In this document: positions 1-6,442 of the stretch, piece after piece
How the letters are laid out: every line of letters starts with the position of its first letter
How positions within the stretch are numbered: position 1 is the first letter of the stretch
Assembly: GCA_002428965.1 (NCBI GenBank)
Contig: DIYI01000006.1
Coordinates: forward strand, 1 to 19,441
Direction of reading: 5' to 3'
Origin: Jejuia sp. UBA6058
Lineage (GTDB): Bacteria; Bacteroidota; Bacteroidia; Flavobacteriales; Flavobacteriaceae
Length of the DNA stretch: 19,441 bases
Position numbers and translations under genes: made by a program
Notes under the pieces: generated by a model
Database searches by the model: none
The model's input: only the letters and a program-made list of their open reading frames with translations
What the model was told of the DNA's origin: nothing

Positions 1-23
1 TAACTGACGGTTATACGAAACCG
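1..23 (+). repeat. right arm of an attC-like element cut by the window edge
   Basis: Positions 2-18 are identical to 1135-1151 and the match continues to 21 of 22 bases (2-23 versus 1135-1156). The same arm closes the full element at 1028-1162, so this is the end of another copy whose left part lies outside the window. Where the other copy has GTT, this one reads GAT (23-25). Confidence 0.65.
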
Positions 24-98
24 ATGGTATGTAATTACCTGCGGCACGTGGAACCCGCGTTTTGCAAACGCTCCCATTCCACTAATTACATACCATCG
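22..98. repeat. long compound hairpin, possible gene-less cassette
   Basis: A perfect 16-bp inverted repeat pairs 22-37 with 83-98. Inside it, after a one-sided 10-nt bulge (38-47), 48-53 pairs with 77-82, and 57-62 pairs with 66-71 around a 3-nt loop. No gene fits. If 23-29 and 91-97 are read as the two boxes of a cassette, they are perfect complements but carry GAT/ATC instead of GTT/AAC. It could equally be the end of a small mobile element or an RNA structure; there is no U-tract, so it is a poor terminator candidate. Confidence 0.6.
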
Positions 99-263
99 TC
101 CACTGTTTATTGCACCCCTAGCCAATTATTAGTACTTTTAGTCGAGTTCACGAGAACTCCACAGTAACTAACTACAGACATCAGCGTGTATAGCGAATGG
201 GGCGCAACAATGACTCTCCGTGGGGCGCGCCCCACTACGTCATACACAGTGGACGTTGGCGTG
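91..263 (+). repeat. atypical GC-richer attC-like element upstream of the first gene
   Basis: Arms 97-106 and 246-255 are perfect 10-bp complements. The interior holds a 6-bp hairpin (144-149 with 154-159), a 6-bp pair 186-191 with 242-247, and a perfect 16-bp GC-rich palindrome at 220-235. The right end GTTGGCGTG (255-263) is the exact complement of 1027-1035, the box after the following gene. A shorter reading is possible: an AAC-type box at 202-208 to the GTT at 255 would give a compact element of about 60 nt with the palindrome as its central stem. Confidence 0.5.
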
Positions 264-278
264 CATTTGAGAAACACT

Positions 279-1019
279 ATGGATAAAAAGGCAAAATCAA
301 TTTTATTTAAAACTTATTGGAGTTCTCAAGGCTGGAAACGTGAATATGAAACTGACCCAATAGATTTTGAATATGCCAAATCAAAAGGTCTAATGTTCGA
401 GCCTGTTTCAATGTCAATGAAAGAGGTAAAAACTGAATTGACAAACTTATTAAACGAAATCAGTACGAAAAAAATAACTGACGGATTCTTATCAAGTTTG
501 ACAAATAAAAGACTTGATTGGCGCTCTGCTATTGCTAGTTATTTCAATGCCAAATTAATACTTGAGGGAAAAAGAGAATTTTATCGACCTGAAATTTTTG
601 AATACAAAAATGAAGACCTAAATGTTTTAAATTTTGAGCGAATTAAATGGAGCGGAGTGAGACATTCAGATTTATTATATAATTATCTTGATTTAAAGTT
701 ATTTAGTCAAGAAAATATTAGTGAACCAACTGAATTAGATATTAAGACTTTTAAAGGAATTTTAAAATGTATAAATGATTCAGAGATTGGAGAATATCCA
801 GGTAAATTAAGAGATAGATTAAAAGAAGTAATGAAAGGAAGTAAAAATGAACGACATACAATAATGGAAATTCTTGGCTGTTGTGAAATTTTGGAACCTA
901 AAAGTTATGATAGACCAACAACTGGAAGACACGATTGGGCTTTTGTTGAATATTGGAGAGGAGAAGATAAATTCAACAAAAAAAAAGTTGATGAATATTT
1001 TGAACAGTATCTGAAATAA
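279..1019 (+). CDS. conserved-looking hypothetical protein, 246 aa
   Basis: I do not recognise this family by name. The product is soluble-looking, lysine- and glutamate-rich, with no signal peptide or membrane segment. The most motif-like part is the C-terminal third, with GCCEILEP, a TTGRHDW stretch and YWRG before a charged tail, which suggests a folded enzyme or ligand-binding unit rather than random coding. The frame is open upstream to a GTG at 186, but those codons run through the palindromic element at 202-255, so I chose the ATG at 279, just after the repeat boundary. It sits alone between two attC-like elements as a single-gene cassette. No role can be assigned; an accessory, immunity-like or defence-related function would be a guess. 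Confidence 0.75.
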   Translation: MDKKAKSILFKTYWSSQGWKREYETDPIDFEYAKSKGLMFEPVSMSMKEVKTELTNLLNEISTKKITDGFLSSLTNKRLDWRSAIASYFNAKLILEGKREFYRPEIFEYKNEDLNVLNFERIKWSGVRHSDLLYNYLDLKLFSQENISEPTELDIKTFKGILKCINDSEIGEYPGKLRDRLKEVMKGSKNERHTIMEILGCCEILEPKSYDRPTTGRHDWAFVEYWRGEDKFNKKKVDEYFEQYLK

Positions 1020-1027
1020 AAAACGAC

Positions 1028-1162
1028 ACGCCAACAATGTATAACCGCAATTACGGCGGATTCGACTACGTCCGAATCCACTCGGAATTGCTAAAGCCTG
1101 TGCTAAACCGAAAAGCCTGCGTATATTAACCCGCAACTGACGGTTATACGATACCGTTGTGC
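1028..1162 (+). repeat. attC-like intergenic element, 135 nt
   Basis: Left box ACGCCAAC (1028-1035), right box GTTGTGC (1156-1162). The arms pair as 1040-1047 with 1141-1148 (8 bp); the spacer between box and stem is 4 nt on the left and 7 nt on the right, an asymmetry also seen in the element at 4402. An internal hairpin pairs 1058-1064 with 1073-1079. The left box complements 255-262 at the start of its own cassette better than it complements its own right box. Confidence 0.7.
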
Positions 1163-1186
1163 GTCATTATGACAAACCATTAACCA

Positions 1187-1960
1187 ATGATAAAATTCTT
1201 TAGAAAAATTAGACAAAAATTGCTTTCCGAGGGAAAAACTGGAAAGTATTTTAAGTACGCCATAGGCGAAATAGTACTTGTAGTCATTGGGATTTTAATT
1301 GCGCTACAAATCAATAATTGGAACGAGAAAAATCAGCAAAGAGAAAAAGAAAAAGTTATACTCAAAAATTTAAAGACAAGTCTTGAAAAGGATATTTTAA
1401 CTCACGATTTTCATATTCAAGCATATGAAAAATCAAAGTATTCCATTCAATTTCTAATTGAATTTATGGAAAAAGACTACCGCTTTACTGACTCGTTAAA
1501 ATACCACTTTGGCAGAACAACCTATTTATGGAATCCATCTATACAGCTAGAAATTTTTGAAAACTTAAAATCAGTAGGTTTTGATATCATTTCTAATAAG
1601 AATTTGAAAGAGAACATTCTAAGCTACTATTCATTTGCAACTACAGATTTTATAACTGCAAAAAACAGATATGATGATATTATGAGTAATGCAAGTTCGA
1701 ATATCCTTAACACTCGTTTTAGAGCTTTTTGGAATGGTAATTACGATACATTCCGCAAAACAGGGAATGCTGATGATTTGAATGCAGAGATGGAACCAAA
1801 TGACTTTGAATCTCTCAAAAAGGATAATGAATACTTGTACTTCTTACGAAGTTTAAAAAATCAACATTATTGGTTTGCCGAACGCAATAACGTAATGGCA
1901 AAAAAGAAGGCAGAGAATTTACTTCTAATGGTTAATCAAGAATTATTGGAAATTGAATAA
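1187..1960 (+). CDS. DUF6090 family membrane protein
   Basis: The N-terminus is diagnostic of the flavobacterial DUF6090 family: a basic start (MIKFFRKIRQK), a short linker, then a single transmembrane helix at about residues 24-42 that runs into QINNWNE. The remaining ~210 residues are polar and helical, probably on one face of the cytoplasmic membrane, with no catalytic motif I can see. At 257 aa it is full length. The ATG lies 24 nt after the GTTGTGC box of the upstream element, so the leader is very short and no Shine-Dalgarno sequence is evident. The family has no established function to my knowledge; it is common, often in several copies, in flavobacteria. The gene is the only cargo of its cassette. 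Confidence 0.9.
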   Translation: MIKFFRKIRQKLLSEGKTGKYFKYAIGEIVLVVIGILIALQINNWNEKNQQREKEKVILKNLKTSLEKDILTHDFHIQAYEKSKYSIQFLIEFMEKDYRFTDSLKYHFGRTTYLWNPSIQLEIFENLKSVGFDIISNKNLKENILSYYSFATTDFITAKNRYDDIMSNASSNILNTRFRAFWNGNYDTFRKTGNADDLNAEMEPNDFESLKKDNEYLYFLRSLKNQHYWFAERNNVMAKKKAENLLLMVNQELLEIE

Positions 1961-1987
1961 TGATTTATTATGACATAAATAACGAAA

Positions 1988-2121
1988 GCACAACAATGGC
2001 TATAATTCATTGTGGTTTTGTGCCACACCAAAATAAAAGTATAAATCAATGGCTGATTTCTAAGCGGAATAATCCTGCGGATGATTCCACAACGAAATCA
2101 TAGCCGAGACCGTGGTTACAA
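1988..2121 (+). repeat. attC-like intergenic element, 134 nt, sister of the 2454 copy
   Basis: Left box GCACAAC (1988-1994) is the exact complement of the cassette's own start at 1156-1162. Right box GTTACAA (2115-2121). Stems: 1998-2003 with 2100-2105 and 2010-2015 with 2087-2092. A central hairpin pairs 2066-2075 with 2079-2088 with one mismatch. It shares a 14-base and a 13-base exact block with the element at 2454-2590 (2064-2077 with 2536-2549; 2080-2092 with 2552-2564). Confidence 0.72.
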
Positions 2122-2261
2122 TTATCTGAAACAAATACTAATAAAATATACTAAATAATATTTGTAACAATTAGCACTACAAGAGCACTAATAATATTAG
2201 TATCTGGAATGACATTACGTCTTTATCAGGCTAGACATCAAAAAATTTAAATAATACCTTT

Positions 2262-2438
2262 ATGAAAAAAAATAACAAACTAGCAACTGGAATTGCAATC
2301 GGAATTGGAATAGGAACCGCTATTGGAGTTGCAACTGGTAATTTAGGATTATGGCTTAGTGTTGGAGTGGCTATTGGAGTGGGGATAGGAACCACACTTA
2401 ATGAGAAAAATAAAACGAAAGAAAGCAATAAAAACTAA
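2262..2438 (+). CDS. small glycine-zipper membrane peptide, 58 aa
   Basis: A basic start (MKKNNK) is followed by two hydrophobic stretches, about residues 8-25 and 28-46, built almost only of G, A, I, V, L and T with glycine at every second to fourth position (for example GIAIGIGIGTAIG). A hydrophilic tail rich in K, N and E follows. This is a glycine-zipper pattern of the kind that packs helices tightly in membranes. The ATG is preceded by an A/T-rich leader, and the gene ends just before the next attC-like element, so it is the sole cargo of a small cassette. Similar short proteins are annotated only as glycine-zipper family proteins. It could be a pore-forming or toxin-like peptide, a bacteriocin-like product or a membrane stabiliser; nothing here separates these. 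Confidence 0.75.
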   Translation: MKKNNKLATGIAIGIGIGTAIGVATGNLGLWLSVGVAIGVGIGTTLNEKNKTKESNKN

Positions 2439-2453
2439 CATCTTAAAAACAAC

Positions 2454-2590
2454 TGCAAACAATAATAGCTTTAATTCACAGTGGTTTGGTGGCACACCAG
2501 CCAAAGTGAAAGTAAAAGTCAAACTTCTGATTTCGGCGGAATAATCCTGTAGATGATTCCACAATGACGACATAGCCGTGACCCTTGACA
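2454..2590 (+). repeat. attC-like intergenic element, 137 nt
   Basis: Left box TGCAAAC (2454-2460); right end reads CTTGACA (2584-2590), with C in place of the G of GTT. The centre keeps the hairpin of the sister element at 1988 (2538-2542 with 2556-2560). The box at 2454 does not complement the start of its own cassette (2115-2121) beyond AAC, so this copy may be a non-functional or recombined site. Confidence 0.65.
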
Positions 2591-2607
2591 TTCTTAAAAA
2601 ACAAACT

Positions 2608-3672
2608 ATGCGCGTTATTATAACATTTCTAATTTTCAGTTTATTCATGAACTGTACTGGTGAGGCTCAAGTTTATCCTGATAAAAACTGGGAAAACCTT
2701 CAAAATCCTTCAGAATCGGGGTGGGGAGATACAGAACGATCGAATTTCACACGATTCATAATTGATAGTACTACTATTACAGGGCTTGTCATAATTCATA
2801 AAGGACAAGTTGTACTAGAGTATGGAGATATTGAAGAAAACAGTTATATCGCGTCCTGCAGAAAAAGTATTCTATCCATTCTATTTGGTAAATATGTAGA
2901 AAATAGTCAGATTAATTTAAATAAAACACTTACCGAATTAAAAATTGAAGACCATTCCCCTCTTCTTAATATTGAAAGATCAGCCACAATTAAGGATATT
3001 ATATCAGCACGTTCTGGTGTTTTTTTACCAGGTTCTAACGGAGGGGATTTGAGAAGATTAGCCCCTAAACGAGGGTCGGTTCAACCTGGTAGTTATTGGC
3101 TATACAACAACTGGGATTTTAATTTAGCAGGTTACATTTTCGAACAAGAAACTAGCAAGACTATTTATGATGAAATAGAGACACAATTAGCCATACCACT
3201 TCAAATGGAAGATTGGGACAGGTCTTTGCAACTAAAAAACGGAGATCTAGAAGTATCTAAATTCCCAGCCTATCATATGTGGTTTTCTACAAGAGATATG
3301 GCTCGTATTGGTTTGTTGATGTTAAGAAATGGGAAATGGCAAAATGAGCAGGTTATACCGGAAGCTTGGGTAAAAGAAATGATTACTCAAAGAACATCAT
3401 ATAAAGAAGCCCAAGAGAATGCACCAATATTAAAAGAAGACGGGCTCGACCTAGGCTATGGATATATGTGGTGGTTAATAGAAAACACGAAAGATTACAG
3501 GCTTAAGGATGCGTATTCTGCTCAAGGCGCTTTAGGACAAAACATTACGGTTTATCCTGAGATAGATGTGGTACTGGCCTTTAAAACAAAAAGTACTTAT
3601 AGAAGAAGAAATAGTATCCAAACTCAAATGAAAGTTATAAAAAAGGCAGTCACTATATACAACCCAAATTAG
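2608..3672 (+). CDS. serine hydrolase of the class C beta-lactamase / esterase fold, exported
   Basis: The 354-aa product has a hydrophobic signal segment (residues 3-14) followed by N15-C16; the lipobox FMNC is imperfect, so it is either a lipoprotein or a secreted periplasmic protein. The fold family is shown by the SxxK motif S83-C-R-K86 (nucleophile and general base), the Y166-N-N168 motif in YNNWDFN, and A305-Q-G307 in the place of KTG. Class C-like hydrolases act on beta-lactams, peptides or esters; the substrate cannot be told here. The reading frame is open from a GTG at 2578, but that lies inside the repeat, so the ATG at 2608 is preferred. The gene is 19 nt upstream of the DUF6624 gene and likely co-transcribed. 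A related hydrolase lies at 6623. Confidence 0.88.
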   Translation: MRVIITFLIFSLFMNCTGEAQVYPDKNWENLQNPSESGWGDTERSNFTRFIIDSTTITGLVIIHKGQVVLEYGDIEENSYIASCRKSILSILFGKYVENSQINLNKTLTELKIEDHSPLLNIERSATIKDIISARSGVFLPGSNGGDLRRLAPKRGSVQPGSYWLYNNWDFNLAGYIFEQETSKTIYDEIETQLAIPLQMEDWDRSLQLKNGDLEVSKFPAYHMWFSTRDMARIGLLMLRNGKWQNEQVIPEAWVKEMITQRTSYKEAQENAPILKEDGLDLGYGYMWWLIENTKDYRLKDAYSAQGALGQNITVYPEIDVVLAFKTKSTYRRRNSIQTQMKVIKKAVTIYNPN

Positions 3673-3691
3673 AGAAACTAATTTATAAGTC

Positions 3692-4396
3692 ATGAAAATT
3701 AATAATCTATTAATAGTATCCATGCTATCTATTATAGCTTCCTGCGCTTCAAAAGAAGGTGGTAAAGACGAAAAGCAACTTAAAACAGAAAAAACACTCA
3801 ATAAAGAAACTCTGGTAGCAACGCTAGACAGCATTTGGTGGGCAGAACAGATACCAATCCGAGTAAGAGATTCCATTGGTAGAGTTTATGGTTATGAATC
3901 TGATGAGTTCCAAAGACAAGATGAGATATATCATAAAGCCCATGATATTAATGAAAAGAAAATACTCGATCTATTGGAAACTTATGGTTGGCCAGAAGTT
4001 ACTATTATTGGTGAACAAGGTAACTTAACCATTTGTAACGTGCTTCAGCATTCAAGTATTGAGGTCAGAAAAAGGTTTATTCCTATTATGCAAAAAGCAG
4101 TAAAAGAAAAGGGGTTAGCTCCGAGGTTATTGGCACGTGCAGAAGATAGACTTGCCACCGACCGTGGTGATTTTCAAATATATGGAGGCCAGATTAAGTA
4201 CTATCCTGAAACAAAATCTTTTAATGTATGGCCTATTATAGACCCTGAGAATGTAGATAAAAGGCGAGCGGAAATTGGACTTGGGCCAATAGCAGATTTT
4301 TTGGCTAACCGACGACACCCATTGAAATGGGATTTAGATGAGCAAATACAAAGAACGGCTGAATTTGAATTGGAAAAAAATAAGAAGAAAAAATAA
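3692..4396 (+). CDS. DUF6624 family lipoprotein
   Basis: The 234-aa product begins with a typical lipoprotein signal ending in IIAS-C18, so it is probably anchored to a membrane after export. The mature part matches what I recall of DUF6624: a segment with the TYGWPEVT motif (97-104), then NLTICNVLQHS (111-121), a helix with IPIMQKAV (130-137), and ARAEDRLATDRGDFQIYGGQ (148-167), the family's signature D-R and QxYGxQ elements. The function is unknown. The C-terminus is a lysine-rich tail. It follows the serine hydrolase by 19 nt and ends only a few bases before an attC-like element, so the two genes travel together as one putative cassette, the only two-gene cassette in the array. Confidence 0.85.
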   Translation: MKINNLLIVSMLSIIASCASKEGGKDEKQLKTEKTLNKETLVATLDSIWWAEQIPIRVRDSIGRVYGYESDEFQRQDEIYHKAHDINEKKILDLLETYGWPEVTIIGEQGNLTICNVLQHSSIEVRKRFIPIMQKAVKEKGLAPRLLARAEDRLATDRGDFQIYGGQIKYYPETKSFNVWPIIDPENVDKRRAEIGLGPIADFLANRRHPLKWDLDEQIQRTAEFELEKNKKKK

Positions 4397-4401
4397 CGAA
4401 A

Positions 4402-4537
4402 TACCAACAAGGTATATGAAATCATTGCTGCTTTTAGCTTAACCAAAGTTAGTTGCATTTTTGTTTACTTCTGATTTTTCCTTCGGAAAATCCTCGCGCA
4501 CAAACACACAACTTTCCATATACTTACACGTTGTACA
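4402..4537 (+). repeat. attC-like intergenic element, about 135 nt
   Basis: Left box TACCAAC (4402-4408), right box GTTGTACA (4530-4537). The outer stem pairs 4412-4418 with 4517-4523; the spacer is 3 nt on the left and 6 nt on the right. A strong central hairpin pairs 4476-4481 with 4485-4490 around a TTC loop. The right box is the exact complement of 4982-4989 at the end of the following cassette. Confidence 0.7.
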
Positions 4538-4557
4538 CAAGTTGATAAAAATCGAAA

Positions 4558-4964
4558 ACGGAAATTAAATTTTCAGAGACAAGAGAAATTGATTCAGAAC
4601 AAATTATTGAATTGTAAAAAGCTAATGAATGGAGTTCTGCTGAAAAACCGATTGAATTGAGAAATGCACTATTGAATTCTCATACGTTGATAACTACCTG
4701 GGATAATGAAAAATTGGTTGGACTTGGAAACGCAATTTCTGATGGCTACCTTGTTGTTTACTACGCATATTTACTAGTGCACCCCGAATACCAAGGAAAA
4801 GGAATTGGAAATATGATAGTAGATAAGTTTCAAGAGAAATATGAAGGCTTCCATTTGCAAATGTTGACAGCTGCTCGAAAGCAATTGACTTTTATAAAAA
4901 AGTTGGATTTGAAAAAGATGGAGAAACTATGCCAATGTGGATTTATAATGGAAACGAACATTAA
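4558..4964 (+). pseudogene. decayed GNAT-family N-acetyltransferase
   Basis: Joined across its lesions, the sequence encodes a complete ~135-residue GNAT protein that would move an acetyl group from acetyl-CoA to an unknown amine. The core acetyl-CoA motif is intact (LLVHPEYQGKGIGNMIV, with Q-G-K-G-I-G). Three lesions are visible: the expected start codon position reads ACG (4558-4560) with a stop just upstream; an in-frame TAA at 4615-4617 interrupts ELYKANEW-like sequence; and a one-base loss near 4872-4880 shifts the frame, after which the usual AIDFYKKVGFEKDG end appears in the other frame and stops at 4962-4964. The surviving open stretch (about 4657-5040) overshoots the old stop into the repeat. 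It is the last cargo of the array, and the loss of function appears recent because the frames are otherwise clean. Confidence 0.82.
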
Positions 4965-4981
4965 ACTTGATATAAAACCTA

Positions 4982-5014
4982 TGTACAACAATGGCTTCAT
5001 AGTAGACGTTAGCA
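4982..5014 (+). repeat. collapsed attC-like element closing the array
   Basis: The left box and arm are typical (TGTACAAC at 4982-4989 followed by AATGGCT), but only about 18 nt later comes a GTTAGCA right box (5008-5014) with a downstream sequence like the other right ends. The central ~100 nt are absent, so this looks like an internally deleted copy. The left box exactly complements 4530-4537. Confidence 0.6.
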
Positions 5015-5115
5015 GTAAGCTGAAAAATATTGTATCTTAATTAAAACACCTATAAACTCTAAAGATGACAGATAGGTGACATTTAAATGGCGTAAGGAAA
5101 ACAAAACTCCTGCAA

Positions 5116-5123
5116 TACATTTG
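5116..5123 (+). promoter_or_regulatory. Bacteroidota -7 promoter element
   Basis: TACATTTG fits the TAnnTTTG -7 consensus and lies 20 nt before the ATG of the XRE gene. I see no clear TTG-type -33 partner at the usual distance, so this is a likely but not complete promoter. It marks the start of a new transcription unit after the cassette array. Confidence 0.5.
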
Positions 5124-5143
5124 TACCATTAAAATTTAAAAAA

Positions 5144-5701
5144 ATGGATACTAAAACCTTAGGAAAACGATTAAAATATCAACGCTCTTTAAAAGGGTAC
5201 ACGCAAGAGAAACTTTCTGAAGCATCTACGGTTGGCATTAGAACTATTCAAAGAATAGAGAAAGAGGAAGTAATGCCGCATATGCAAACAGTGCAATTGT
5301 TAGCAGATAGTTTACAAATTAGTATTGAAGATCTTATAGTTGTTGACAACCCAAATGAAGAAGTAATTCAAAAAAAATGGATGCTGTTGTTTCATGCAAC
5401 ACCTTTTTTGGGCTTTATAATCCCCTTCAGCAACATATTTTTCCCTCTTTTCTTATGGATATACAAAGCAAATGACAACCCTTTGTACAACCAACATGGA
5501 AAAGCAATCGTGAATTTTCATTGCTCGCTAACGCTATATATTATTATTTCCTTGCTTTTATTTTTCCTAATCCCTGGCTATAATTACTTTTTAACTGGGG
5601 TTATTGTTTTATTTGCACTAGTTATTACCATTCGGAATATAATATCATCTTTAAGCACTAATTTTTGTAGCTATCCACTCTCCATTCCTTTTTTAAAATA
5701 A
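5144..5701 (+). CDS. XRE-type regulator fused to a DUF4870 membrane domain
   Basis: Residues 6-62 form an XRE helix-turn-helix: LGKRLKYQR, then GYTQEKLSEAS and GIRTIQRIEKEEVMP, where the recognition helix is expected. From about residue 82 the protein becomes hydrophobic with three predicted membrane segments (about 84-106, 128-144, 147-166) and the DUF4870 signature GFIIPFSNIFFPLFLW followed by N-Q-H-G-K (116-120). It is therefore a membrane-tethered DNA-binding protein that could couple membrane state to transcription, a combination common in flavobacteria but without a known signal. The CPBP protease gene starts 30 nt downstream and is probably its partner or target. The 185-aa length is normal for the fusion. 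Confidence 0.88.
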   Translation: MDTKTLGKRLKYQRSLKGYTQEKLSEASTVGIRTIQRIEKEEVMPHMQTVQLLADSLQISIEDLIVVDNPNEEVIQKKWMLLFHATPFLGFIIPFSNIFFPLFLWIYKANDNPLYNQHGKAIVNFHCSLTLYIIISLLLFFLIPGYNYFLTGVIVLFALVITIRNIISSLSTNFCSYPLSIPFLK

Positions 5702-5731
5702 ATACTTGTTTAAACAATTAATTCATTTATT

Positions 5732-6442
5732 ATGCTAGGATTATTGGTAATTCTAATAGCCTCAGGAATTATATTATATTTTTTCGAAAAAAGACAAATT
5801 AACGTTTTAGGGGCTTTACCTAACAAAAAGAGAATCATACAATTTGCTTATGGTATTCTTCTTATAATTATAATTACCCTCTTAAACATATTTTTAGAAA
5901 GTGTCATCTTGAGTATAGAATGGAGATTAAACGAGCAAATCCATTACACATCCATTTTTAATGCAGTCATCTATCATTTAAAGTCTGCCTTAACCGAAGA
6001 CCTCATTTTTAGAGGAGCAATCTTATACATTTTAATTCAAAGAATTGGTAATACAAAGGCCATTTTGATCTCTGCTATAGCCTTTGGAATATATCATGTA
6101 TTCTCATACGGAATAGCTTTAAATAAAATGATTCCTGTTATATATGTCATATTTGTAACTGGCTTTACTGGTTATGTTTGGGCATGTGCGTTCTATAGGA
6201 CAAAATCAATTTATTTAGGACTAGCGTTTCATTTTGGGTCTAACTTGGTTAACGTATTTTTCTTTGAATCTCAACCTTTTGGAGCATTAATTTTTAACGA
6301 AGTTTCAAGAACAATAATTTCAGAATGGAATAACTTTCTGTTTTTAATTTTAAAAGGGATTTTCCCAACAGCTCTAACATTTTTGTATATTAAAGTTTTT
6401 TACAACGACAGGTTTCTTCGAAAAACTAAAACTAATACTTAA
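5732..6442 (+). CDS. CPBP-family intramembrane metalloprotease (Abi/CaaX type)
   Basis: The 236-aa protein has about seven hydrophobic segments and the conserved CPBP motifs in order: E89-D90-x3-R94 (the usual EExxxR with the second Glu replaced by Asp), F118-x3-H122, and H167-x3-N171. Families with these motifs cleave prenylated or other membrane proteins within the membrane, and some members serve in bacteriocin self-immunity. It follows the XRE-DUF4870 gene by 30 nt, suggesting co-transcription; a membrane-bound regulator next to an intramembrane protease hints at release of the regulator by cleavage, but this is inference. After the stop there are 180 nt with no gene and only a weak 4-bp stem plus T-tract, which I would not call a terminator. 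Confidence 0.85.
   Translation: MLGLLVILIASGIILYFFEKRQINVLGALPNKKRIIQFAYGILLIIIITLLNIFLESVILSIEWRLNEQIHYTSIFNAVIYHLKSALTEDLIFRGAILYILIQRIGNTKAILISAIAFGIYHVFSYGIALNKMIPVIYVIFVTGFTGYVWACAFYRTKSIYLGLAFHFGSNLVNVFFFESQPFGALIFNEVSRTIISEWNNFLFLILKGIFPTALTFLYIKVFYNDRFLRKTKTNT

Larger units (their letters stand above)
1..5014 (+). mobile_element. putative integron-like gene-cassette array (no integrase seen)
   Basis: Five or six plus-strand cassettes lie head to tail, each made of one or two accessory genes followed by a structured non-coding element. Seen directly: four elements of 134-137 nt, flanking AAC and GTT boxes, and exact complementarity between a cassette's own two ends in three cases (255-263 with 1027-1035, 1156-1162 with 1988-1994, 4530-4537 with 4982-4989). 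Known: in integrons a cassette starts with TTRRRY and its attC carries the complementary RYYYAAC box, because both belong to one site in the excised circle. Inferred: these are cassettes moved by a tyrosine recombinase encoded elsewhere. The boxes deviate from the consensus beyond GTT/AAC, and the cassettes ending at 2460 and 4408 do not show the self-match, so an unnamed intergenic repeat family is the alternative. Confidence 0.55.

Noticed and set aside
22..98. The 16-bp hairpin as an intrinsic terminator.
   Set aside because: No T-run follows either arm, and the bulge is too large.
186..278. Extension of the first gene to the GTG at 186 or ATG at 210.
   Set aside because: These codons read through the palindromic repeat (202-255) and the peptide has no family character; the ATG at 279 follows the boundary box.
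2578..2607. Start of the serine hydrolase at the GTG 2578.
   Set aside because: It lies within the right arm of the repeat and would put ten polar residues before the signal peptide.
2231..2648. Minus-strand open frames across 2231-2648.
   Set aside because: They are shadows of the glycine-zipper gene and the attC-like element; the proline/isoleucine repeats are just the antisense of glycine codons.
1..5014. CRISPR array, retron or group II intron as an explanation of the repeated structures.
   Set aside because: The elements are about 135 nt, far apart, imperfect and separated by whole genes; no Cas, reverse transcriptase or spacer pattern is present.
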